Below, one piece after another: positions 15,082-22,852 of a DNA stretch of 64,000 bases. Every line of letters starts with the position of its first letter. The stretch's first letter is position 1. The notes below the pieces were generated by a model. That model searched no databases. It was not told where the DNA came from and was given only the letters and a program-made list of their open reading frames with translations. A program made the position numbers and the translations under genes. Source of the stretch: JAAGZL01 sp050291365 (lineage in GTDB: Bacteria; Pseudomonadota; Gammaproteobacteria; Chromatiales; Chromatiaceae); assembly GCA_050291365.1 (NCBI GenBank), contig JBNKJS010000041.1, positions 124,001 through 188,000 on the forward strand, read 5' to 3'.

Positions 15082-15972
15082 TTAGGGAGCTGGTACTGCA
15101 ACCTCTGTAGAAGCGGTCTGACCGATAATGCTCTCGTCTTCCTCTTCCATCAGACCGAAGTCCATCAGCAGATCTTCCAGCGCATCCATGGTGATGGGCG
15201 TAGGAATAACAAACATTTTGTTATCAATGATCTTCTGAGCCAGGTCGCGATACTCCTGCGCCTGCTTGGCTTGCGGGTCATACTCGATAACGGTCATACG
15301 GCGAATCTCAGCACGCTGCACTACGTTGTCACGAGGTACGAAGTGGATCATCTGGGTGCCCAACTGACGGGCCAGTTCCATGATCAGCTCATCTTCACGC
15401 GCGGTGTTACGGCTGTTACAGATCAGGCCAGCCAGACGTACGCCACCGGAGTTGGCATATTTCACAATACCCTTGGAGATGTTGTTGGCAGCGTACATAG
15501 CCATCATCTCGCCGGAGCATACAATGTAGATCTCCTGGGCCTTGTTCTCACGAATAGGCATAGCGAATCCACCACATACCACGTCACCCAGTACGTCGTA
15601 GAATACGAAGTCGAGATCTTCTTCATAGGCGCCTTCCTCTTCCAGGAAGTTGATAGCAGTAATAACACCGCGACCGGCGCAACCAACACCAGGCTCAGGA
15701 CCGCCAGACTCAACACACTTGATATCGCCGTAACCGGTTTTCAGTACATCTTCCAGTTCCAGATCTTCCACGGTGCCAGCCTCAGCTGCCATCTCCATGA
15801 TGGTGTTCTGCGCCTTGGAGTGCAGAATCAGACGAGTTGAGTCAGCCTTAGGATCACAGCCGACGATCATAACTTTTTTACCCAGTTCAGCCAGACCGGC
15901 CACCAGGTTCTGAGTAGTGGTTGATTTACCGATACCACCTTTACCGTAAATTGCACATTGACGCAGCGCCAT
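15082..15972 (-). CDS. nifH: NifH, nitrogenase iron protein
   Basis: A 296-residue dinitrogenase reductase. The P-loop GKGGIGKS is at 10-17, the [4Fe-4S] ligands are Cys98 (GVGCAGRG) and Cys133 (DVVCGGFAMP), and the arginine that DraT ADP-ribosylates is Arg101. It delivers electrons to NifDK with ATP hydrolysis and also takes part in cofactor maturation. First gene of the nifHDKTY operon, with a perfect sigma-54 promoter at 16044-16058 and a NifA site at 16157-16172. The target arginine and the presence of both draT and draG show that post-translational switch-off is possible. Confidence 0.98.
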   Translation of the reverse strand: MALRQCAIYGKGGIGKSTTTQNLVAGLAELGKKVMIVGCDPKADSTRLILHSKAQNTIMEMAAEAGTVEDLELEDVLKTGYGDIKCVESGGPEPGVGCAGRGVITAINFLEEEGAYEEDLDFVFYDVLGDVVCGGFAMPIRENKAQEIYIVCSGEMMAMYAANNISKGIVKYANSGGVRLAGLICNSRNTAREDELIMELARQLGTQMIHFVPRDNVVQRAEIRRMTVIEYDPQAKQAQEYRDLAQKIIDNKMFVIPTPITMDALEDLLMDFGLMEEEDESIIGQTASTEVAVPAP

Positions 15973-16043
15973 GTTATTTCTCCTTCATAAAAAAATTCTG
16001 AGGTGAGCGCATAAAAAACATACGCCCGGACACCCCCTACTCA

Positions 16044-16058
16044 GCAATCAACGTGCCA
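16044..16058 (-). promoter_or_regulatory. Sigma-54 promoter of nifHDK
   Basis: Read on the minus strand the site is TGGCACG-TTGA-TTGC, a perfect match to the sigma-54 consensus. The predicted start of transcription is near 16032, giving a leader of about 60 bases before the nifH ATG at 15972. Confidence 0.93.
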
Positions 16059-16156
16059 ACACTGAAAAAATAACATTAGCTACTGTTTTTAAAGGATAAT
16101 TCATGTTATTGTCACATCCGCATCCTTGGTACGGTTCCCTACAAAAACCATAAAAT

Positions 16157-16172
16157 TGTATGAATCATCACA
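16157..16172. promoter_or_regulatory. NifA upstream activator site for nifH, overlapping the draT start
   Basis: Exact TGT-ATGAATCATC-ACA, centred about 133 bases upstream of the predicted nifH transcription start. The predicted draT start codon (ATG at 16160) lies inside the ten-base spacer, so NifA bound here would sit on the beginning of draT. Confidence 0.78.
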
Positions 16173-16996
16173 GACAAACAGAGAAGAAAGCAGCCTCTCT
16201 GCCGGCCTCAGCCCGGCTCCCGGTAAACCGCTGTAACATACCTCCGGTTATTGTTGGCAGCCTGCGTTTTCAGCAACATCCGGTTGCAATTGAGATAGAT
16301 AATATAAAGACCCTACATGCCGATCTATTCCGGCAACTGGCTGAGATTGAGCATGCTAGCGATCGTGCCGAACGCTTCAAGGATTACATGACAGTACATT
16401 TTGTGCTCCACCAACTGGATGAAGCTGGCGCAACAAAGAGTACCAAACGACGCAAGGCCAATTACCTGCGCATGGTGCGTGGCTGGTTCTTTGATGCCAA
16501 CAGTAGAGAAGGTGCAGTGCTGAAAAGCTGGGTAGAATCACGCTTTGGGCTGCTTACCAGATTTCACCATGGTCCCATGCACCAGGATGAGAACGGCTGC
16601 TACCACCGTTTTCTATATGATCGTAGTGCCGGACTCTATGGCACCAACGCACTAGAGGCTCAGCTGGATCTGCTCTACAGCTATTGCCAATATGAGTTGG
16701 CGCGACAATTTCCTACGCTAACCCATGTGAAACTCTACCGAGGAATCAACCGACTGGATGAGCATGAGGTACTCCATGAAGGCGAAAACAGGTGCAACCA
16801 GGTACTGCTAAACAATCTCAACTCATTCACCAGCGAGCGTGAGCGCGCCGACGAGTTTGGTGACTACATCCTGGAGGCAGAGATACCAAAAGAGAAGATC
16901 ATGTTTTACGCCAACCTGTTACCTGGCGTTCTCAATGGTGAAGATGAGCATCTGGTCATTGGCGGAGTGTACGAAGTACGGATAAAAAGCTTTTAG
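16160..16996 (+). CDS. draT: DraT, NAD+-dinitrogen-reductase ADP-ribosyltransferase
   Basis: A 278-residue protein of the DraT family. Landmarks are LPVNRCNIPPVIVGSLRFQQ (about 20-40), DYMTVHFVLHQLDE, KLYRGINRLDEHEVL (about 193) and NNLNSFTSERERADEFGDYI, the last two fitting the R and S-x-S type motifs of mono-ADP-ribosyltransferases. DraT transfers ADP-ribose from NAD+ to Arg101 of NifH in response to ammonium or energy loss, stopping nitrogenase. Divergent from nifH with only 187 bases between; the nifH NifA site overlaps its start. The partner hydrolase draG is 20 kb away next to nifQ, an unusual separation since they are often adjacent. Confidence 0.93.
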   Translation: MNHHRQTEKKAASLPASARLPVNRCNIPPVIVGSLRFQQHPVAIEIDNIKTLHADLFRQLAEIEHASDRAERFKDYMTVHFVLHQLDEAGATKSTKRRKANYLRMVRGWFFDANSREGAVLKSWVESRFGLLTRFHHGPMHQDENGCYHRFLYDRSAGLYGTNALEAQLDLLYSYCQYELARQFPTLTHVKLYRGINRLDEHEVLHEGENRCNQVLLNNLNSFTSERERADEFGDYILEAEIPKEKIMFYANLLPGVLNGEDEHLVIGGVYEVRIKSF

Positions 16997-17394
16997 GTCC
17001 TACTCACTTGATGTGAGTATTTATCTACGATTACAGGCATTTTCTACTGAGCCTACTGCAATACTCAACACACCTAGCTCCCTTGCGTGACTGAATTATC
17101 CTAAATCTGACACAATACGCATCAATATATAACAGCAATTAATCTATAACTGTACCTGCTCATCAACAGTTCGATCTAAAGTTCCACAAGCTACCATCTT
17201 TCCTTCTAATTAATATCTAGTCCCTTTCCTTATATTGACCACATCCATCTGTAATCCTCCTTGCCTTATTTAGCCTGCATCTTTGTGACTAATCAGATAC
17301 AGCATCTAAACCTCTAGAAATCCAGAATATTAGTTCCTTCAACAACAGCTTGTTTTCCTTCAGATTAGAAACCCAACTCAAGGAGATTATGGTC
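16997..17394. other. Intergenic stretch after draT
   Basis: AT-rich, no convincing gene. A small hairpin TACTCAC-TTGAT-GTGAGTA at 17001-17019, followed by TTTAT, may end draT transcription. I see no other structure apart from the AAGGAG ribosome binding site of the following regulator at 17380-17385. Confidence 0.5.
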
Positions 17395-17751
17395 ATGGAG
17401 CAGCTTAAAAGACAACTAGGGTTACGTATCCGACAACTTCGCAAGCATCGTCAGATTACACAGGAGCAACTAGCCGAGGCGGCTGATATCAGTACAGACT
17501 TCATCAGTCGAGTGGAACGTGGTCGCAATATTCCATCGCTCGAACGCATCAACGCTATAGCAAAGGCATTAAACATCAGCCTTGCTGAGTTTTTTCTACA
17601 CATCAATCCATTCGAAAAAGATCTTTTTTGTGCGCGCAGAAATAAGCCTGTGCAACATGATGAGTTGAACAAGAAGACTGAGTTAAGCGAGTTAGCGCAT
17701 CGGTCTATCCATCCTAACCCAATGACAAAGCTAAAGGATTTAAAGAATTAG
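17395..17751 (+). CDS. XRE-family helix-turn-helix regulator
   Basis: A 118-residue DNA-binding protein. The N-terminal half (about 5-65) is a Cro/CI-type helix-turn-helix with GLRIRQLRKHRQITQEQLAE, DISTDFISRVERGRNIPSLE and IAKALNISLAEFF. The remaining 50 residues have no recognisable domain. I chose the ATG at 17395 because AGGAG lies nine bases upstream; in-frame starts at 17350 and 17389 are less well placed. It precedes a gene for an unknown protein by about 60 bases, and may regulate it. Target and signal unknown. Confidence 0.8.
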   Translation: MEQLKRQLGLRIRQLRKHRQITQEQLAEAADISTDFISRVERGRNIPSLERINAIAKALNISLAEFFLHINPFEKDLFCARRNKPVQHDELNKKTELSELAHRSIHPNPMTKLKDLKN

Positions 17752-17771
17752 GGTAACACCCTAATAAGCCT

Positions 17772-17788
17772 CCGCACGGCAGGTGCGG
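17772..17788 (+). promoter_or_regulatory. Small hairpin before the 206-residue protein gene
   Basis: CCGCAC (17772-17777) pairs with GTGCGG (17783-17788) around a five-base loop, just upstream of the ribosome binding site AAGGAGAAAGGA. It might separate expression of the regulator from the next gene, or stabilise the mRNA. Confidence 0.4.
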
Positions 17789-17813
17789 TTTACGAGTGTT
17801 AAGGAGAAAGGAA

Positions 17814-18434
17814 ATGCCAAAATACACACTAAACATAGACTTTGAAAAAGGTGATCTTGATACCATTTACAAGGCTGGAGAAAAGGTCACAATGATCAAA
17901 CAAACCGCCAATGGAACGCCAGTAGCATGGGTATCGTTCTATCCATTCGAAAACAATACGGTTGTCTGGGAAGAAGAGTATGCTCTCTACTCCTCTACCA
18001 CCGAAATTCAGAGCGGTGCGACTATCCAAAAAATGTCTGATGAAGCGGCATCCGAGCAAATGATGTATGATTTCCAAAATGGTAATTTCGGTATCCCCTC
18101 CCCATCAGACAAACTATCCAAGGGTATGTACGGTGCCACTAACAAGACACCCATCGACCAGGCGATCGGCCTGACATTTGGTTTAGCGCAAAGTGTCCAG
18201 GTAAATGGTACCGCTCAACCCAATAAGCCAATTAATGCTGATTGGGTACCTAGCCAGCACGTCACTACATTTACACCGTATGAGAAGATCTTGTTATTTC
18301 TCGACAGTGAAATTAATGATGGAATGGTGGTCACCGATATATTTAGCAACGAGCTGACTCTTGTCTTCGGTGGTGACATATCAGATCTAACTGCCAAGTA
18401 CAACGCAACAACCGGCAGTTTTGCAAAAGCATAA
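17814..18434 (+). CDS. Protein of unknown function, 206 residues
   Basis: I do not recognise this protein. It has no signal peptide, membrane segment or cysteine. The composition (many Thr, Asn, Ser and aromatic residues, alternating polar and hydrophobic) suggests a beta-rich soluble fold. Notable stretches are GTPVAWVSFYPFENNTVVWEEEY split over residues 37-60 and ADWVPSQHVTTFTPYEKILLF near 145-165. The ATG at 17814 has a strong AAGGAGAAAGGA site directly upstream, suggesting high expression, and a strong terminator follows at 18441. It lies after an XRE regulator, so it may be the regulated output of that pair. Confidence 0.65.
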   Translation: MPKYTLNIDFEKGDLDTIYKAGEKVTMIKQTANGTPVAWVSFYPFENNTVVWEEEYALYSSTTEIQSGATIQKMSDEAASEQMMYDFQNGNFGIPSPSDKLSKGMYGATNKTPIDQAIGLTFGLAQSVQVNGTAQPNKPINADWVPSQHVTTFTPYEKILLFLDSEINDGMVVTDIFSNELTLVFGGDISDLTAKYNATTGSFAKA

Positions 18435-18440
18435 ACCCAG

Positions 18441-18469
18441 CGCGCCCATGCTATTCATGGGCGCGTTTT
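18441..18469 (+). terminator. Rho-independent terminator
   Basis: A ten-base perfect stem (CGCGCCCATG with CATGGGCGCG, loop CTATT) followed directly by TTTT. It lies seven bases after the stop of the 206-residue protein gene and makes that gene a separate transcription unit. Confidence 0.88.
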
Positions 18470-18516
18470 CAATTGGGAGTTGCCTTCTGTAAAAAATGAA
18501 CTGGAGTGTATTAATC

Positions 18517-18744
18517 ATGAAAAAGACAACAGTGGTTTATTTTATCGCAGTGCTATTTGTTTTGGGATTAGGCGGATGCAACACTGATCTATCTGAAGAG
18601 AATCCCGGTTTCTGCGCCTGCTCATATAATGAGATAAGTGAAAAATGCGTACTTGAACGCAATAAATGCAAAAATGGCTTTAAGCCTCAATGCTATGACT
18701 TGGGTAAAGAAGATTGCGATTGCGAATGTGTTCAAAAGAGATAG
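18517..18744 (+). CDS. Small cysteine-rich lipoprotein
   Basis: A 75-residue predicted lipoprotein. The signal peptide MKKTTVVYFIAVLFVLGLGG ends in a lipobox LGGC, and the mature part of about 50 residues has nine or so further cysteines (CACSYNEISEKC, NKCKNGFKPQC, DCDCEC). The dense cysteine pattern suggests a disulfide-stabilised or metal-binding domain on the outer membrane or inner periplasmic face. I chose the ATG at 18517 because it starts the signal peptide and has GGAG upstream. Function unknown. A strong terminator follows. Confidence 0.7.
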   Translation: MKKTTVVYFIAVLFVLGLGGCNTDLSEENPGFCACSYNEISEKCVLERNKCKNGFKPQCYDLGKEDCDCECVQKR

Positions 18745-18756
18745 CAAGCAGTAACG

Positions 18757-18789
18757 GCCGGTCGGACAGTATACTATCCGACCGGCTTT
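18757..18789 (+). terminator. Terminator hairpin after the lipoprotein gene
   Basis: A ten-base stem (GCCGGTCGGA at 18757-18766 with TCCGACCGGC at 18777-18786) followed by TTTC. It starts 12 bases after the stop codon. Confidence 0.8.
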
Positions 18790-19104
18790 CAAAAGGTAAG
18801 TCTTTATAAATACCAGCTTGATTAAGAAGTCATCATAGCTGCATTTGCACTAACAACATGACCGCTCGGTCGCCTTGTCAGCCTCACGACAATCGCCTGT
18901 TTAATCTTGTAACCTTATTAACAATAACAACTAAATATACATTTACACATGCTGTAACTAACTGATTTCATGACACCTACAAAAACTGGCCCCGTTATTG
19001 CTCATATATAAATATCTCCTATCCCAAGATTGGGTTAAGGCTAAATGACTATGAGGTTTAAAGCCTCCCCCTCTCCCCCAAGGGGAGAGGGAGGAAAAGG
19101 TATA
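18790..19104. other. Intergenic stretch with RBS-containing hairpin before the SIR2-like gene
   Basis: No gene recognised. At 19064-19094 a C-rich arm (CCTCCCCCTCTCCCC) pairs with GGGGAGAGGGAGG. The right arm contains the GGAGG ribosome binding site of the SIR2-like gene starting at 19105, so the site is folded away in the hairpin. An almost identical 12-bp hairpin lies at 62864-62889. Confidence 0.6.
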
Positions 19105-20004
19105 ATGATGAGCACAAAGACCATGGAACAGCTGATAGATGGAATTCAGAGTAACCAGATAGTACCCTACCTGGGATTCACTGCTCTGGCCGGAGTTACC
19201 GACATTGAGAACGGTGAACCGATTCCTGCCGACAGCGACAGCCTGATCCTGGCCATGAACGGTGGCAAACCCATGGCTCCGCGCCTGATGTATGAATTCC
19301 CTCGTGCAGCCATGAATATAGAGCTCAAGCGAGGCCGTGGGGCAGTAACTAGATTTCTCGACGCCACCTACGGCCAGCGGAGCTGGACCCGCGCTCCCCT
19401 GCACAACTGGCTGCAATCGATAAAACCTAACTACCTGGTAGACATCAACCGCGATACTCAGTTGCAGGATAGCTACAGCGACACACCCCACACCTTGATC
19501 AGGGGTATATCCCGCATCGCCGGAACCGATTACCGCTTTAAAATCCACCACTATGATGGTGAGAACTATTCAGACAGAGAGATTGATCAGTCCGAGGTCG
19601 ACCCTTCCCTGCCCATCCTGTTCAAGCCCATGGGCAGTCCACTGCCTGAAGCGACCTACATCGCCTCTGACGCTGACTATGTAGACTACATCTCCGAACT
19701 AATGGGTGGCTTTGCCATACCCGATTTTCTTAAAGAGTACCGTAAGGGTAAGCAGTACCTATTCCTCGGATTACGCCTAACCAGGGATACCGAACGCATG
19801 GTGATGTCAGACATCATCTACGCAGCTGGTGAACCCGCCGGCTGGGCCCTAATTCCTGAACCAACTGAAAAGGAGCGGCGCTTCTGCAAGAAAATGGGTA
19901 TAGAGATCATAGAGGCAGATGTCAGTGATCTGTTAGCAGCTACCTCGCAAACAGATAATAGAGAACAGATATCCACACAAGAGATGAACTGTCAGGCCAG
20001 CTAA
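19105..20004 (+). CDS. SIR2-like family protein
   Basis: A 299-residue soluble protein resembling the SIR2-like domains that bind or cleave NAD+. It starts with helical residues then IVPYLGFTALAGV (about 16-28), includes LHNWLQSIKPNYLVDINRDTQLQDS (about 99-123), matching the conserved region where SIR2 proteins read the LITTNYD-type motif, and FLGLRLTRDTERMV (about 228) near the C-terminus. The usual catalytic GAG and HG pattern is not clear, so an active NADase or deacylase is uncertain. I chose ATG 19105 because of the GGAGG 11 bases upstream. Its position in the draT region suggests a link to NAD+ or ADP-ribose control of nitrogenase, but that is inference. Confidence 0.6.
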   Translation: MMSTKTMEQLIDGIQSNQIVPYLGFTALAGVTDIENGEPIPADSDSLILAMNGGKPMAPRLMYEFPRAAMNIELKRGRGAVTRFLDATYGQRSWTRAPLHNWLQSIKPNYLVDINRDTQLQDSYSDTPHTLIRGISRIAGTDYRFKIHHYDGENYSDREIDQSEVDPSLPILFKPMGSPLPEATYIASDADYVDYISELMGGFAIPDFLKEYRKGKQYLFLGLRLTRDTERMVMSDIIYAAGEPAGWALIPEPTEKERRFCKKMGIEIIEADVSDLLAATSQTDNREQISTQEMNCQAS

Positions 20005-20012
20005 AAAAACAA

Positions 20013-20130
20013 GCCGCAAATAACGCGAATCACCGCAAAATGACGCAAATTATCATCAGAGCCACAAAGCATAGATGATTAAGGCAATAAGCCTTTTTTG
20101 CGTCTGTAGGAGCCCTGTCCTCAGGGCGAT
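20013..20130. repeat. CGCAAAT repeat and REP-like palindrome after the SIR2-like gene
   Basis: Positions 20013-20049 match 60272-60308 at 35 of 37 bases. After a small terminator (20081-20099) comes TGTAGGAGCCCTGTCCTCAG at 20105, the palindromic repeat. The same two repeats are adjacent at 60272-60340 and, in the other order, at 10263-10344. Confidence 0.75.
20081..20099 (+). terminator. Terminator after the SIR2-like gene
   Basis: AAGGC-AATAA-GCCTT followed by TTTT. A short stem, but it has a proper T-run and lies 80 bases after the stop codon. Confidence 0.6.
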
Positions 20131-20221
20131 GAATACAGGACCTTGAGATTAAGAATCAGCTCTTCTCATGAGTCCGTAATATGTTTTCGAACCATTAATC
20201 TATATTTAAAGGGGGTTAATT

Positions 20222-20782
20222 ATGCCATTACAGAGATACAAAGAAGCAGGACTTTTGTTCAACACCAACTTCCTAGACTCCACCAGTGAAGCAGGTATCT
20301 CCGGTTACCGGGGAGAATTAGTGCTGGTAGAAGGCGGAATTGCTGATGCCAAGGGCCATGCCAAGCCACCAGTGGATGTGATGCGGGGTGTTGCCCTATT
20401 AGGGGATGACAAACTCAAACTTGTAGTTGGTGCTATTGATCAATTGGAGTCTTTAAACACCTTCATTGAGAAATACAAAGATGACTTCTCTTCCGACATG
20501 AAGGCTCTGATTTATGTGGTCAACATAAAAGAGGCCGTCCAGGTTGAACTGGAAGGTATTAACTTTGTCTTGATCCCACTGGTACAAGGGGTGCCATGGA
20601 ATGAAGTTCTGGATGAATTAGGACTAGAAAAGAGTGACTTCAAAGGACAGTCTGCAGCGGATAAGGTCATGACCCTCTACCAAGAGATGCAGGCATACAG
20701 TCCTAAATACCCATCCTCTTCTATAGAAGAAGCCTTGGCCAACACCATCGATGTGGTGCGCGAAGGTTGGGGTGCGGTGTAG
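20222..20782 (+). CDS. Protein of unknown function, 186 residues
   Basis: I do not recognise this protein. It is soluble, with no cysteine and no signal peptide. The N-terminus (YKEAGLLFNTNFLDSTSEAG) and GYRGELVLVEGGIADAKGHA suggest an alpha/beta fold. A GGGGG ribosome binding site lies seven bases before the ATG. It ends 36 bases before the GTG start of the CCG iron-sulfur protein, so they are likely in one transcript and may work together. Confidence 0.6.
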   Translation: MPLQRYKEAGLLFNTNFLDSTSEAGISGYRGELVLVEGGIADAKGHAKPPVDVMRGVALLGDDKLKLVVGAIDQLESLNTFIEKYKDDFSSDMKALIYVVNIKEAVQVELEGINFVLIPLVQGVPWNEVLDELGLEKSDFKGQSAADKVMTLYQEMQAYSPKYPSSSIEEALANTIDVVREGWGAV

Positions 20783-20818
20783 TCCGGTTTTCCGTCCTGT
20801 GACGCCAGGGTTAATCCT

Positions 20819-22186
20819 GTGAAATCATATCTGGATTGGTCCTCCTATTGCGATGCCGGTCTTGGGGATGCCTATGCAGACATCCCCAAGTCTGGCGGTA
20901 ACTTTGCTAAGGCCGTATCTGTCTGCATCAACAGTAGGCAGTGCGAATCTGACGGCAAGGGGGTCATGTGTCCCAGTTACCGCATCAGCTCCAACCCTGC
21001 TCTCTCCCCCGGCGGACGTGTACGCCTACTCAAGGCTGCACTCAATAGTGACCATGTTGACAACAGCCTGACATCTGCCGAAATTGCCGAGGCGATGGAG
21101 CTGTGCGTTGCCTGTAAAGGGTGCAAACGCGAGTGTGAGAACAGTGTGGATATGGCCATGATAAAGGTGGAGTACCTGGCCCAGCAGAACGCCCACACAA
21201 AACCATCACTGCGTACCCGTCTGATTGGACAGCTATCAGAACAGCTACACCGCTATCCACTGGCGCGACCACTGGCCAGACTACGCAACGGTTCAAGGCT
21301 GATAGCACGGTTAGGCGAATGGCTGTTTGCCATCAGCCGTAAACGCTCCGTCCCCCAACCATTGGAGAAAACCTGCCTCGAACTCATAGAAGAGTACGGC
21401 GACAGACCGGTGAAATCACCAATTGATGAGGTGGTTCTACTAATCGACACCTTCACCAATAACTTCTCTCCCAATACAGGCCTCGCCGCCAAACAGGTAC
21501 TGGAGCGCGCTGGATACAGGGTCCATATTGCCCAGGCCCCAACAGAAGAACGACCGCTCTGTTGTGGCCGCACCCACCTGGCCAACGGCCTGGTCGAACA
21601 AGCCAAGGCGGAGGCGATGCGCATGCTAGAGGCATTGATACCCCACGCCATGGCGGGAAGGCGCATCATTGGGCTGGAACCATCCTGCCTGCTGGCCATC
21701 CGCGACGACTACGCCTTCCTGGGGCTGGGCGACGAAGCGAAGCACCTAGCCAATCAAGCGCTGCTGTTCGAAGAGTTCATCGCCCGCGAGATTAGCAGCA
21801 AACGCTTCAAGCTGGAGCTACTGCCGGTCAACACCGGCGAGCAGCCACTACTGGTACACGGTCACTGCCATCAAAAAGCGGTGGGCGCCATGAAATCCAT
21901 GCGCAAGGTACTCAAGGCCATACCCGGGCTAAAATTCGAATTGATCGAAGCCAGCTGCTGCGGTGGCGCTGGTAGTTTCAGCATAGAAAAAGAGCACGCA
22001 GAGATGGCCATGCAGATGGCGGAGCTATCCCTGCTTCCAGTACTACGCGAGAAACCTAAAGCGCCAATACTCGCCAACGGATTCTCCTGTCAACAGCAGA
22101 TACGCGAAGGGGTGCAACGCGATAGCATGCACCTAGCTGATCTGCTACTGCAGGCCAGTGCTGGCAGCCCCAACGGATCAATATAG
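20819..22186 (+). CDS. (Fe-S)-binding protein with two cysteine-rich CCG domains
   Basis: A 455-residue protein like the GlpC or C-terminal half of FAD-linked D-lactate/glycolate oxidase fusions. A [4Fe-4S] motif CVACKGCKREC sits at about 97-107, and an upstream CPSYRIS at about 43 belongs to the first cluster. Two CCG-type regions follow: PLCCGRTHLANG near 240 and HGHCHQKAVG...ASCCGGAGSF near 345-385. These proteins pass electrons from a flavin dehydrogenase to quinone or a heterodisulfide-type partner. No FAD-binding partner is encoded next to it, so it is an orphan half. GTG start; the frame opens directly into the conserved region. Confidence 0.8.
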   Translation: MKSYLDWSSYCDAGLGDAYADIPKSGGNFAKAVSVCINSRQCESDGKGVMCPSYRISSNPALSPGGRVRLLKAALNSDHVDNSLTSAEIAEAMELCVACKGCKRECENSVDMAMIKVEYLAQQNAHTKPSLRTRLIGQLSEQLHRYPLARPLARLRNGSRLIARLGEWLFAISRKRSVPQPLEKTCLELIEEYGDRPVKSPIDEVVLLIDTFTNNFSPNTGLAAKQVLERAGYRVHIAQAPTEERPLCCGRTHLANGLVEQAKAEAMRMLEALIPHAMAGRRIIGLEPSCLLAIRDDYAFLGLGDEAKHLANQALLFEEFIAREISSKRFKLELLPVNTGEQPLLVHGHCHQKAVGAMKSMRKVLKAIPGLKFELIEASCCGGAGSFSIEKEHAEMAMQMAELSLLPVLREKPKAPILANGFSCQQQIREGVQRDSMHLADLLLQASAGSPNGSI

Positions 22187-22277
22187 TCAAGCTCAGCAAA
22201 TCTTATCTATTTCCGATGGACAACAATCACATAATAGGCTGGAATACCGGCCTATCCAGCAGTTACGGGAAAAAGCA

Positions 22278-22706
22278 ATGACTAAACCAGATGATAAAAT
22301 GTTCCTGATTGATCCAAAGGACCCAGGTTACTGTTTGGGCGTGGAATCAATGGATGGAACCCATCAGGAGTTTATCGCCTTAGTGAACCACCTGGGTTAT
22401 GCCGACGATGAAACGTTCGCCGGTCTATTCCGACAGTTACTTGAACATACCGAAGCCCATTTCACAGCGGAAAACCGTCTGATGGAAGAGGTTCGGTTTC
22501 CACCTATCCAGATCCACATGGGGGAACATCAACGTGTACTGGAAGAGATGCGCTCCATCGGGGAGCAAGTTAAAAATGGTTCACTTACAGCTGGGCGCAC
22601 CTTTGTTCTGACAATACCGCAATGGTTTCGGGAACACGCTGCCACCATGGACAGCGCACTGGCTGGCTGTGTAAAGGCATTCCATAAGCCAATCACTGAT
22701 AACTAA
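22278..22706 (+). CDS. Bacteriohemerythrin
   Basis: A 142-residue hemerythrin-fold protein. Iron ligand candidates follow the family pattern: His in DGTHQEF, H...HFTAE in EHTEAHFTAENRLM, H...H in HMGEHQRVLEE and H...D in REHAATMDSAL. It carries oxygen on a di-iron centre and may buffer O2 for nitrogenase or respond to it. I chose the ATG at 22278 because the frame before it reads through unconserved sequence from the end of the previous gene. No partner gene is adjacent. Confidence 0.85.
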   Translation: MTKPDDKMFLIDPKDPGYCLGVESMDGTHQEFIALVNHLGYADDETFAGLFRQLLEHTEAHFTAENRLMEEVRFPPIQIHMGEHQRVLEEMRSIGEQVKNGSLTAGRTFVLTIPQWFREHAATMDSALAGCVKAFHKPITDN

Positions 22707-22852
22707 TAGCTATTTGGTCCCTCACGAAACAGGGAATCAGTATGCTTAACTCCTTTGTGTAACAACTGCAAAACGAATAAAATAGACACAACCTATTTTT
22801 AGGAGCTATCTACATAACAACCTACTAACTCTAAATAGGAACTATAAGGAAG

